Notes: a model not told the origin generated them from the sequence alone. A stretch of 15,745 bases of DNA from CAYLLT01 sp964591605 (GCA_964591605.1 CAZQEN010000167.1:1-15745), one strand, 5' to 3'. Positions 6,475 to 13,359 are shown, counted from the first letter of the stretch. Numbers and translations are program-made.

Positions 6475-7275
6475 ATGCCCGCCGAAGTGCGATACGACCA
6501 CATGCGCCCGCGTCAGATCGTCGAAGCCCGCGAGCGATGCCCCGTTGCCTATCTTCCCATCGGCACGATTGAGTGGCACGGGCTGCACAACCCGGTCGGC
6601 CTCGATTCGCTCAAAGGTCACGCCCTGGCCGTCCGCTGCGCCCAGGCCGGCGGGGGGCTGGTCTTCCCGCCGCTCTACTATGGTGAGAGCCGCGAAGAAG
6701 GGCTCATGGAGGTCGGCGCCGTTGACAAGGACGACATCCTGGCCGCCATGCGACTTCCCACCACGAACTTCGCCGCGGGTTACATGCGTTTCTCGCCGCA
6801 GGAACAGTACGAGAGCTACCAGCGTCTCCTGCTCCACTGTCTCTGCGAGATCCAGAGCCTCGGCTTCAAAGTCATCACCTTCGTCTGCGGCCACTATCCG
6901 CTCATCGACCACGCCCGCGCCGCCTGCAGCGTTTTCCACCAGATGCGCTTCAACAACAAGCGTGCCCAGTGCATCACCTGGGCCTTCACCGGCTACGAGC
7001 TGGTGAAAGAAGAATTCCCCGAGGCCGGCGATCACGCGGGTTTCTGGGAGACGAGCCTGCTGCTCGCGCTGCTGCCAGGTCTGTGCGATCTCAGCGAACT
7101 GGGCCCTGACCAGTCGGCCAAACCCGTGGGTGTGCTCTCCGCCCGGCCCGTGCAGGAGGCGAGCGCCGAGTACGGAGAGCGGGCGATTGCTCTCATGGTT
7201 CAGCGCGTCTCCGCCCAGGTCCGCGCCCGCCTCGAGCGTCCCGCCGACTACTACACCCACGGCGCGCGGTTCTGA
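6475..7275 (+). CDS. Creatininase-family amidohydrolase-like protein
   Basis: A 266-residue protein of the creatininase/MftE family, metal-dependent amidohydrolases acting on small cyclic or linear amides. Visible signatures are LPIGTIEWHGLHNPVGLDS (27-45), with the expected metal ligands E33, H35 and D44; FVCGHYPLIDHARAA (136-150), with ligand H140; and GDHAGFWETS (185-194), with conserved E192. The motif after H140 is GHYPL, whereas family members read GHGGN or, in creatininase itself, HxE with the Glu as second metal ligand; here position 142 is Pro. The site may therefore bind one metal or act on a different substrate. The length fits the family. The start is firm: AGGAGG lies just upstream of ATG 6475. 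It converges on the MFS transporter gene. The substrate is unknown. Confidence 0.88.
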   Translation: MPAEVRYDHMRPRQIVEARERCPVAYLPIGTIEWHGLHNPVGLDSLKGHALAVRCAQAGGGLVFPPLYYGESREEGLMEVGAVDKDDILAAMRLPTTNFAAGYMRFSPQEQYESYQRLLLHCLCEIQSLGFKVITFVCGHYPLIDHARAACSVFHQMRFNNKRAQCITWAFTGYELVKEEFPEAGDHAGFWETSLLLALLPGLCDLSELGPDQSAKPVGVLSARPVQEASAEYGERAIALMVQRVSAQVRARLERPADYYTHGARF

Positions 7276-7363
7276 GAGCATCAGACAGGTTCATGGATGC
7301 CGGCACGCCGCGCGTCGCGGGTCCGGAGAGCCATCAGGTCGACCCACCCGCCGCGGACGATTG

Positions 7364-8773
7364 TCACCTGGAGGCGTCCTGGACCGGGAACCCGCCCGGC
7401 GGCGGACTCGGGGTGTCTTCCGGCAGCGGCTTGCCCCGCGTCTCGGGCGCCCAGATCAGGGCGATCAGCCCGAGCAGATAGATGCTCGCCATCGCCACCG
7501 CCCCATATCGGAAGGGGCTGCTGGTGTGCGAGAAGAGCGATCGAATCTGCGGCCCCAGGAAGATGATGAGCGCGGTGAAGATCCGGGCGGAGTTGTAGCA
7601 CAGCCCCGTCCCCGTCGAACGCAGTCGCGCCGGGAAGATCTCCGGGAAGTAGATCGCGTATCCGCCGAAGATGCTCAGGGTGGTGAAACCCACCAGCGGC
7701 GTCATCCAGTAGGCCTCCGACGCGCTGCCGAGGGCCAGGAACACGAACACCACCGCCGCGTACGCCGAGACGAGCGAGAGCGCGAAGCTGATCCGCCGCC
7801 CGAACTCCATCGCCAGCACCGTAAACGCAAACATCCCGAGGAATGCCCCGACGTCCTGGAGCAGCGTCGCCATGGCTTTGACTTTGCCGACCCGGACCGG
7901 ATCCACGCCCTTGAGCGCCTCGTTGATGAGTTCCGGTGTCCAGAAACCCACACCCCACAGCCCGACCACCCCCGCAATCGCCAGCGACATCCCCACCAGC
8001 AGGTTCCGCCGCCACACGGGATGGGCCAGCATCCCGCCCACGCTGCCCATCTGGTCGTGCTGCGCCTTCGACTGTCTTGCCGTCTCCCGGGCCCGGACCC
8101 ACGCCTCCGGCTCGCGGAGCGTGCGGATGATGAACACGACGAGGAACGCCGGCAGCACGCCGATGAAGAACAGCAGCCGCCAGCCCTGGATCGAGCCGCC
8201 CAGGATCTGCACCGTGGAGTCGGGCACGATCAGAAACCGCGCCACCGCGGAACCGATGATGTTCCCGATTGCGGAAAGCGCCTGGAACATCCCCAGCGCA
8301 AATGCCCGCGAGTGCGTGGGCAGCGTCTCCGCGATCAGCGTCGCCGCCGTCGCGAATGCGCCCCCGATGCCGCACCCCATCAGGAACCGGTAGAGGCAGA
8401 AGTCGTACCAGTGCTGCGACAAGCCCGACAGCCCCGTGAACGACGAGTAGACCAGCACCGAGACCGAGAGCGTCTTGACCCGGCCCCAGCGGTCCCCCAT
8501 GACCCCGAAGTAGAAGCCGCCCACCGCCCAGCCGATGATCATCAGGGCCGTCACCCAGTTCCCGTACTTGAGCACTTCGGGGTGTGTCTGCTCAAGGCCC
8601 TGCAGGTGCGCCAGCGCCGGAGACCGCGCGAGCACGAAAATCCGCTGGTCCATCGTGTCGAACAGCCAGGCCAGGGCGGCGATGACGAGCACCCACCAGT
8701 GGTACCCGGTCATGCCTTCATACCAGCGCAGTTTCGTCTGCACGTCGGAGGGGGCAGGGGCGTCCATCTGCAT
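7364..8773 (-). CDS. MFS transporter (sugar/metabolite:H+ symporter type)
   Basis: A 469-residue, 12-helix major facilitator. Motif A between helices 2 and 3 reads GVMGDRWGRVKTL (D94, R98). RFLMGCGIGGAFATAATLIAETLP follows, the RFxxGxGxGG...ExxP signature of the sugar-porter and aromatic-acid/metabolite symporter branches. The last helix is followed by APETRGKPLPED, the PETRGxxLxE tail of the same branches. A cytoplasmic loop with LREPEAWVRARET separates the two halves. The substrate cannot be told from sequence. Start: three ATGs cluster at 8776, 8773 and 8767. GGAG lies 7 nt before 8773 and only 4 nt before 8776, so 8773 is chosen. The in-frame ATG at 8824 lacks a site. It is divergent from the MetE-core gene, which may share its regulation. 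Confidence 0.92.
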   Translation of the reverse strand: MQMDAPAPSDVQTKLRWYEGMTGYHWWVLVIAALAWLFDTMDQRIFVLARSPALAHLQGLEQTHPEVLKYGNWVTALMIIGWAVGGFYFGVMGDRWGRVKTLSVSVLVYSSFTGLSGLSQHWYDFCLYRFLMGCGIGGAFATAATLIAETLPTHSRAFALGMFQALSAIGNIIGSAVARFLIVPDSTVQILGGSIQGWRLLFFIGVLPAFLVVFIIRTLREPEAWVRARETARQSKAQHDQMGSVGGMLAHPVWRRNLLVGMSLAIAGVVGLWGVGFWTPELINEALKGVDPVRVGKVKAMATLLQDVGAFLGMFAFTVLAMEFGRRISFALSLVSAYAAVVFVFLALGSASEAYWMTPLVGFTTLSIFGGYAIYFPEIFPARLRSTGTGLCYNSARIFTALIIFLGPQIRSLFSHTSSPFRYGAVAMASIYLLGLIALIWAPETRGKPLPEDTPSPPPGGFPVQDASR

Positions 8774-8804
8774 CATGTCTCTCCGCTCAGGATCGACCGC
8801 CCGA

Positions 8805-8831
8805 GGTAAGGACGGCCGGGGCATGGTAAGG
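8805..8831. repeat. Paired GGTAAGG direct repeats in a divergent promoter region
   Basis: GGTAAGG occurs at 8805-8811 and 8825-8831, exactly 20 bp apart (about two helical turns), between the divergent MFS and MetE-core genes. This spacing would suit a dimeric regulator, but a 7-bp match can occur by chance. Confidence 0.25.
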
Positions 8832-8893
8832 CATCACGCATCATCCGCCAACCGCGTTTCCGTCCTCTCTTCCGGCCAGGCCCGCTCACCCGC

Positions 8894-8899
8894 TAAGAT
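8894..8899 (+). promoter_or_regulatory. -10-like TAAGAT for the MetE-core gene
   Basis: TAAGAT lies 27 nt before the ATG at 8927. Between them a short stem CGCTC/GAGCG (8901-8917) sits directly ahead of the GGAGG ribosome binding site and could partly mask it. No clear -35 is seen. Confidence 0.35.
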
Positions 8900-8926
8900 A
8901 CGCTCCAATTTCGAGCGGAGGACACC

Positions 8927-9940
8927 ATGTCGCGCGCCCACATTCGCACCACCGTCGTCGGCAGCTATCCCATTCCGGCCTGGCTTGCGGTCAGCCCCTC
9001 CCGCACCGCCCTGCGCGATGCGGTGATGGTCGTCATGAAGACGCAGGAGCTCGCCGGCATCGACGTCATCGCCGACGGCGAGCTCTCCCGCTTCGACGTG
9101 GGCCACCCGGAAACCAACGGCATGATCGACTACTTCATCCGCCCGCTCAGCGGCGTGCGCACCGCCCTGACCCTGGCCGAGGTCGACGCTTTTCGGGCTC
9201 AGGCCGGCATGAAGTTCCGCGCCCAGCCCGCCGGCGTGGTCGAGGGCCCGCTCGGCCCCGGCACCCTGAACCTGCGGAGCGATTACGAGTTCGTCAGCGG
9301 CCTGACCGAGAAGCCCCTCAAGTTCACCCTCACCAGCCCCTACATGCTCGCCAGGACGCTCGTCGATGCCCACTACCGCGACCGCCGGGAGCTGACCATG
9401 GCCCTCGCGGACATCCTGCGCGACCAGTTGGCCGATATCGACGCCGCCGTCGTGCAGGTCGACGAGGCCAATCTCCCCGGAACGCCTCAGGACGGGCCCT
9501 GGGCGGCCCAGGCCATCAACCGCGTCCTCTCCGGCACCCGGGCGGAGGCCGCCGTCCACATCTGCTTCGGAAACTACGGCGGCCAGACCATCCAGAAGGG
9601 CATCTACCGCGACCTCCTGCCGTTCTTCAACGCCCTCGAGTGCGATCATCTCGTCCTCGAGTTCGCCCGCCGCGGTTACGAGGAGCTGGAGGTCTTCAGG
9701 GATCTCAAAGCCTCTGTTGCTCTCGGAATCGGCGTCGTTGACATCAAGGACAACGAGATTGAGGATCCTCAGGAGATCGCCCGCCGCATCGAGCATGCCG
9801 TCGGCGTCCTGGGACCCGAGCGCATCCGCTGGGTGCACCCGGACTGCGGCTTCTGGATGCTCTCCCGCAGCGTCGCCGACCGCAAGATGGGCGCCCTGGT
9901 CGCCGGCCGCGACCTGTTCATGGGCGGTCAGGGCGGATGA
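8927..9940 (+). CDS. MetE-core-like (cobalamin-independent methionine synthase C-domain) methyltransferase
   Basis: A 337-residue protein corresponding to the catalytic C-terminal barrel of MetE, without the N-terminal half of the ~750-residue enzyme. It begins TTVVGSYPIP, the usual MetE-barrel opening. All four zinc ligands can be matched: H211 and C213 (VHICFGNY), E245 (LEFARRGYEE) and C307 (HPDCGFW). QVDEANLPG (177-185) matches the conserved QxDEP region except that Ala replaces Pro. Zinc would activate a thiol such as homocysteine for methylation. Short core-MetE proteins are known in archaea and some bacteria and can take methyl groups from corrinoid proteins instead of methyl-folate, so the donor here is open. 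GGAGG lies 5 nt before the ATG. It is divergent from the MFS transporter and convergent with aat. Confidence 0.87.
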   Translation: MSRAHIRTTVVGSYPIPAWLAVSPSRTALRDAVMVVMKTQELAGIDVIADGELSRFDVGHPETNGMIDYFIRPLSGVRTALTLAEVDAFRAQAGMKFRAQPAGVVEGPLGPGTLNLRSDYEFVSGLTEKPLKFTLTSPYMLARTLVDAHYRDRRELTMALADILRDQLADIDAAVVQVDEANLPGTPQDGPWAAQAINRVLSGTRAEAAVHICFGNYGGQTIQKGIYRDLLPFFNALECDHLVLEFARRGYEELEVFRDLKASVALGIGVVDIKDNEIEDPQEIARRIEHAVGVLGPERIRWVHPDCGFWMLSRSVADRKMGALVAGRDLFMGGQGG

Positions 9941-9993
9941 GATCTGACGATGGCGGCCGGCGGGTCTGCGCGGGGTCGCTCATCGCAGCGCTC

Positions 9994-10590
9994 TCACGCA
10001 AAACCGGTCTCCAGGACCACCGCCTCCCGCAGCCGCCGTAGGTATTCGCTTCGCGGGATCTCGACCGCTCCGAGCGTCTCCAGGTGCGGTGTCATGAACT
10101 GCGTGTCGAGCAGCGTCATGCCCCGGTCCTGCATGCGTTCCACCAGCGCGACCAGCGCCACCTTCGATGCGTCGCGCTGGGTATGGAACATCGACTCGCC
10201 GAAAAACGCCCCGCCGATCGCCACCCCGTAGAGCCCCCCGGCCAGCTCACCGTCGCGCCAGCTCTCCACCGAGTGCGCCCAGCCCAGCCGGTGCAGCCGC
10301 GTATACGCCGCGATGATCTCCTTCGAGATCCACGTCGTGTCGCGCCGCCCCGGCCGACGCGCCCCGCGGCTTGCACACAGGCGGATGACCTCCTCGAAGA
10401 CCGTGTCGATCCGGACCTCGTATCTGCGGCACGACTGCCGCAGGCTCCGCGAGACTTTCAACCCGTCCAGCTCGAAGATCGCCCGCGGGTCCGGGCTGAA
10501 CCAGCGGATCTTCCCGTCCACATCCATCGGAAAGAGCCCCTGCGTGTACGCGGCCAGCAGGATATCAGGCGTGAGCGGCAATCCGGTCAT
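9994..10590 (-). CDS. aat: Leucyl/phenylalanyl-tRNA--protein transferase
   Basis: A 198-residue Aat, the cytoplasmic enzyme that adds Leu or Phe from tRNA to proteins with N-terminal Lys or Arg, marking them for ClpS/ClpAP in the N-degron pathway. Diagnostic blocks are AAYTQGLFPM (13-22), IRWFSPDPRAIFEL (28-41), GWAHSVESW (103-111), the GNAT-like core GGLYGVAIGGAFFGESMF (118-135) followed by ASKVALVAL, and LLDTQFMTPHLETLGA (160-175). The length is slightly below E. coli Aat (about 234) but all blocks are present. ATGs at 10617, 10599 and 10590 are in frame. I chose 10590 because it directly precedes the conserved start LPLTPDILLAAY and because a TACAAT -10-like hexamer overlaps the 10599 ATG. 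No Shine-Dalgarno of usual spacing is present, so the mRNA may be leaderless. Confidence 0.92.
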   Translation of the reverse strand: MTGLPLTPDILLAAYTQGLFPMDVDGKIRWFSPDPRAIFELDGLKVSRSLRQSCRRYEVRIDTVFEEVIRLCASRGARRPGRRDTTWISKEIIAAYTRLHRLGWAHSVESWRDGELAGGLYGVAIGGAFFGESMFHTQRDASKVALVALVERMQDRGMTLLDTQFMTPHLETLGAVEIPRSEYLRRLREAVVLETGFA

Positions 10591-10597
10591 CGCCCCC

Positions 10598-10603
10598 ATT
10601 GTA
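10598..10603 (-). promoter_or_regulatory. -10-like TACAAT 7 nt before aat ATG
   Basis: TACAAT (10603-10598 on the minus strand, 5 of 6 matches) ends 7 nt before ATG 10590, predicting a transcript starting at the start codon. The -35 position is occupied by the G-rich 17-bp tandem repeat and has no consensus match. Confidence 0.45.
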
Positions 10604-10605
10604 CC

Positions 10606-10740
10606 CGCGCCGCCCACCCCTCCGCGCCACCCGCCCCTCCGCGCCGCCCACCCCTCCGCGCCACCCGCCCCTCCGCGCCACCCGCCCCTCCGCGCCGCCC
10701 GCCCCTCGCGACCGTCCGCCCCTCGCGACCGTCTGCCTTC
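10606..10740. repeat. 17-bp tandem repeat, about eight units
   Basis: Units of 17 bp start at 10606, 10623, 10640, 10657, 10674 and 10691, of the form CGCGCCRCCCRCCCCTC (R is A or G). Two diverged units, GCGACCGTCCGCCCCTC (10708) and a 16-nt relative (10725), complete the array. The minus strand (the aat coding strand) is G-rich, with GGGG and GGG runs in every regular unit. Because 17 is not a multiple of three, the array is not a protein repeat. It borders the aat -10 element. Confidence 0.9.
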
Positions 10741-10743
10741 TCA

Positions 10744-10822
10744 GCCGCGGAGCGGCGTCAGGTGGTAGCCCAGGGCGTAAGCCCTGGGAAGAAGCAAGAG
10801 GCAACGTCAGCCCCGGAGGGGC
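10744..10822. repeat. Three-hairpin palindromic element downstream of rsmH
   Basis: Three hairpins lie within 79 bp: GCCGC-GGA-GCGGC (10744-10756); CCCAGGGC-GTAA-GCCCTGGG (10769-10788), an 8-bp stem with a GNRA-type tetraloop; and GCCCC-GGA-GGGGC (10810-10822). Similar composite elements recur, as I recall, in intergenic DNA of Planctomycetota and Verrucomicrobiota. It lies between the rsmH stop and the aat promoter and may end the rsmH transcript, although there is no T-tract. Confidence 0.7.
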
Positions 10823-10882
10823 GACAGAAACTCCCCGGCCCACACCAATCGACGGGCCCAACCGCCCTCGCCGGCACTCATC

Positions 10883-12067
10883 CTATGGAACCCCGCCACC
10901 CTCGCCGATCCGGCGCGCCCAGCGGAACCGCGCCGAGCGCGACCGCGGATTGTCGAATCGCTCGCGTCCCGACGGCCGGACCGGCTCGCGGCCGCCTTCC
11001 GCATAGAGCCCCGCCTCCACCCCATCGCGCAGGGCCTGCTCCACCAGCCGATCTTCGCCACTGTGGAAGGTGATGATGCCGATCCGTCCGCCCGGCCGCA
11101 GGCAATACGGCGCCACCCGTAACAACTGCGCCAGGCTGCCCAGCTCGTCGTTGACGAGCATTCGCAGCGCCTGGAACGTCCGCGCGGCCGGATGGAGAAG
11201 ACGCTCGCCGGGGGCGACGCGTTCCGCATGCGGCCCCCGTTCGCGCCGCATGAGCTCCTCGCGCCACCGCCGCCGGGAGAGCCCTTTCGCGTCCAGGACG
11301 AACCCGGCAAGCTGGGTCGTCCGGTCGATCGGCTCGCGGGAGCGGACCTGCACGATCATCCGCGCGATGACCGCCGCATCCGGCTCGTCGCCCAGCTCAG
11401 AGAGGCACCGGCGAAGCTCCTGCTCGCTCAGCGACGCCAGAAGCCCGGCGGCCGTCCGGGCACGCGACGGATTCATCCGCATGTCGAGGGGGCCGTCGTG
11501 TTTGTAGCTGAATCCCCGCGCGGGGTCGTCCACCTGCATGCTCGAGACGCCCAGGTCCGCGAAGATGATGTCGTAGCCCGGCGGAGCATGGGGTGAAGGG
11601 GCCCAGGCTTTCACTTCCTGCCCCCGAAGCCCCTTGTCGAGGCCCGCGTAGTTCCCGTGGTGCAGGTCGATGCGATGATCCGGAAACTCCACCCGGAGCC
11701 GCTCCCCCGTCCGCGCGAGCTGCGCGGCATCCAGATCGAAGCCGACGAGCTGCCCGGCCGTGCCGATCCGCCGGAGGAACTCGGCCGCGTGCCCGCCGTA
11801 ACCGAGCGTGCAGTCCGCCACCACCTCCCCCGGCGCCGGGCACAGGGTCTCCATCACGTCCGCCAGGAGGATCGGCACATGCGTGCCGGCCGGAGTCCCG
11901 CCGCGGGCACGGACCCGCTCGACGATCTCCGGGTAATGCCCGGTGTCATGCTCTTTGTAGCGTTCCTCAAATCGGCGCGGATGGGTGCCTCGATACCGGG
12001 GCCGCCGGCGACGGCCGGAGGGCGATCCGTGCGGCCCGGATGGTTCGTCAGACGGTACCGACTCCAT
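10883..12067 (-). CDS. rsmH: 16S rRNA (cytosine(1402)-N(4))-methyltransferase
   Basis: A 394-residue RsmH (MraW), which uses SAM to methylate N4 of C1402 in the 16S rRNA P-site region. Motifs in order: GTHVPILLADVMETL (61-75), the SAM-binding DCTLGYGGHA (85-94), GFDLDAAQLA (109-118), ADLGVSSMQVDDPARGFS (170-187), GPLDMRMNP (192-200), ARTFQALRMLVNDEL (295-309), GGRIGIITFHSGEDRLVE (326-343) and NPRSRSARFRWARR (373-386). The family is usually near 310 residues. The excess is a basic N-terminal extension of about 60 residues (RRRRPRYRGTHPRRFEERYK) and an Arg-rich insert (about 261-292). The usual HSLED reads HSGED. No mraZ or fts genes adjoin, unlike the dcw cluster of many bacteria. No Shine-Dalgarno is evident; CACATT, 7 nt before the ATG, is a poor -10 candidate. 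It lies on the same strand as aat, 292 bp upstream of it. Confidence 0.95.
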   Translation of the reverse strand: MESVPSDEPSGPHGSPSGRRRRPRYRGTHPRRFEERYKEHDTGHYPEIVERVRARGGTPAGTHVPILLADVMETLCPAPGEVVADCTLGYGGHAAEFLRRIGTAGQLVGFDLDAAQLARTGERLRVEFPDHRIDLHHGNYAGLDKGLRGQEVKAWAPSPHAPPGYDIIFADLGVSSMQVDDPARGFSYKHDGPLDMRMNPSRARTAAGLLASLSEQELRRCLSELGDEPDAAVIARMIVQVRSREPIDRTTQLAGFVLDAKGLSRRRWREELMRRERGPHAERVAPGERLLHPAARTFQALRMLVNDELGSLAQLLRVAPYCLRPGGRIGIITFHSGEDRLVEQALRDGVEAGLYAEGGREPVRPSGRERFDNPRSRSARFRWARRIGEGGGVP

Positions 12068-12160
12068 GGCAGCGAATGTGTCCCCTGTGCCGGCCGCCGT
12101 ACCCCCGGCGCATCAAGCCTGCTGACGCCAGCGTTCAGAGGTCGCCCCGCGCGACGATGG

Positions 12161-12205
12161 TGAAAACCGGTCCCTGCGGCCGGCGACTCCCGGCGTGGGG
12201 GACCG
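12161..12205 (-). terminator. Terminator of the isomerase/epimerase-like gene
   Basis: Nested inverted repeat: an outer 7-bp stem CGGTCCC/GGGACCG (12168-12205) and an inner 5-bp stem GCCGG/CCGGC (12179-12194). On the minus strand it is followed by GTTTTC. It begins 25 nt after the TGA at 12230. The T-run is short, but position and polarity fit an intrinsic terminator. Confidence 0.6.
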
Positions 12206-12229
12206 TCCGGTCCGGCCGCACCACGACCG

Positions 12230-13045
12230 TCAACTGGCGAGGATCCGGTCGATGCGGCGCGAGATGTCGGCCAGGTCGCCCAGACCCTCGTACGTCAGCG
12301 GGCCGTCGTAGCCGTGCTTGCGCAGGCCGGCCATGATCGCCTTCCAGTTCGCGTCGCCCTCACACAGCGGCTTGAACCCGTCAATGTTGCCGACGGCCGT
12401 CTTGAAGTCCTTGAGGTGAACGCGCTTGATGCGCCCGCCGAGCGTTTCGATCCAGTCTTCGGCGAAGCCGAACTTGAGCACGTTGCCCGTGTCAAAATAC
12501 CCGCGCACCCAGGGCGAATTCACGCGGTCGATCAGGTCGGCCATCTCGACCGGGGAGAGCAGAAAGCCGTTCCATACGTTTTCAATGGCAATGACGACGC
12601 CGTGTTTCTCGGCCTCGGGCGCGAGCTCGCGCAGCGCATCATACGCACGCGTGAGGGCCGTCGCGTAAGGCGTCACCAGTTTGGTCGGCTCCGCGAAGTG
12701 CGAGACCATCCCCGGCACGACCAGCAGCGCGTCGGTGCCGAACCACTTGGCCCGTTCGAGGCACGCCCGCGTCCAGCCCTTGGCTTTCTCGCGGTCGGCC
12801 GCCTCGTTGGATGTGTACGACGCCTGCCAGAAGAGCCCGCAGGCGAGCGAGGCGATCTCGAGCCCCGCCCCGCGGATCTGCTCCGCGAGTTTGCGGCAAC
12901 TCGCCTCATCGCTGGTGATCGTCAACTCGCCCTCGAGCTCGACAGTCGGCTCGATGGCCTGGAATCCGGCCGCTTTGGCCCGCCGCGCCGCCTCTGCGTA
13001 GGGTACTTTCCCTTCGAACGTCCACGCGTTGATGCTCTTCTTCAT
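12230..13045 (-). CDS. Sugar phosphate isomerase/epimerase (xylose isomerase-like TIM barrel)
   Basis: A 271-residue member of the AP-endonuclease-2/xylose-isomerase-like TIM barrel superfamily, close to D-tagatose 3-epimerase and hexulose-phosphate isomerases. These use a divalent metal to interconvert ketoses or their phosphates through an enediolate. The four metal ligands can be placed: E155 (AIENVWNGF), D185 (GYFDTGNVL), H210 (VHLKDF) and E253 (TYEGLG), with spacing like the tagatose epimerase set. No signal peptide, so cytoplasmic. The start at 13045 (MKKSINAWTF) has AAGGAG 7 nt upstream; the in-frame ATG at 13117 has none and would lie in the leader. A strong promoter and paired hairpins precede it and a terminator follows, so it is monocistronic. 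It is divergent from the Tat-exported oxidoreductase at 13405, a frequent pairing in sugar and inositol metabolism. Confidence 0.9.
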   Translation of the reverse strand: MKKSINAWTFEGKVPYAEAARRAKAAGFQAIEPTVELEGELTITSDEASCRKLAEQIRGAGLEIASLACGLFWQASYTSNEAADREKAKGWTRACLERAKWFGTDALLVVPGMVSHFAEPTKLVTPYATALTRAYDALRELAPEAEKHGVVIAIENVWNGFLLSPVEMADLIDRVNSPWVRGYFDTGNVLKFGFAEDWIETLGGRIKRVHLKDFKTAVGNIDGFKPLCEGDANWKAIMAGLRKHGYDGPLTYEGLGDLADISRRIDRILAS

Positions 13046-13078
13046 GTGCGGTCTCCTTGTGTGCAGCCGAGTCATATC

Positions 13079-13109
13079 GCCGGCCACGGAGGGCCGGCGC
13101 TCCAGCGCC
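13079..13109 (-). promoter_or_regulatory. Overlapping hairpins in the leader of the isomerase/epimerase-like gene
   Basis: GCCGGCC-ACGGAG-GGCCGGC (13079-13098, 7-bp stem) and GGCGC-TCCA-GCGCC (13096-13109, 5-bp stem) share bases 13096-13098, so both cannot form fully at once. They lie between the predicted transcription start near 13129 and the ribosome binding site. Confidence 0.4.
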
Positions 13110-13135
13110 GTCTCCAAGCGTCAGGTGTTGATGGC

Positions 13136-13163
13136 ATGATACGTCGGCAGGGCTGAAGGTCAA
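13136..13163 (-). promoter_or_regulatory. Strong promoter of the isomerase/epimerase-like gene
   Basis: On the minus strand, TTGACC (13163-13158, 5 of 6) and TATCAT (13141-13136, 5 of 6) are separated by 16 bp. This is the best sigma70-type match in the window and predicts a leader of about 84 nt before ATG 13045. Confidence 0.7.
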
Positions 13164-13212
13164 CCGGCAGTCGGGTGCTGCGACAAGCAGGGCACGAGCA
13201 GATATGGGGCAG

Positions 13213-13317
13213 GAATGACGAATGACGAAGTCCGAATGACGCAATGAAGTGGGAGTGTCCCTTTCGGCTTCGTCATTCCGATTTCATTCGTCATTCTGGT
13301 TTCGTCATTCGGATTTG
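13213..13317. repeat. Inverted heptamer-repeat element (GAATGAC / GTCATTC)
   Basis: The left arm (13213-13247) reads as 7-bp units GAATGAC, GAATGAC, GAAGTCC, GAATGAC, GCAATGA. The right arm (13272-13317) has GTCATTC, CGATTTC, a 4-nt interruption, GTCATTC, TGGTTTC, GTCATTC, GGATTTG. The arms are reverse complements in their core heptamer, so the element could fold into a long imperfect stem around 13248-13271. Confidence 0.8.
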
Positions 13318-13359
13318 CCCTGTCCCTTTCACGCGGTGGATCGACCACCCTCGCGGCGT

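Noticed and set aside
7130..8809. Long plus-strand open frame opposite the MFS transporter
   Set aside because: Antisense of an unambiguous 12-helix transporter; its own product is charged and repetitive with no domain.
10606..10740. CRISPR array or protein repeat
   Set aside because: The 17-bp units are directly adjacent with no spacers, and 17 is not a multiple of three.
12075..12080. CACATT as a -10 element for rsmH
   Set aside because: Only 3 of 6 matches; mentioned only because its 7-nt distance equals that at aat and the exported-protein gene.
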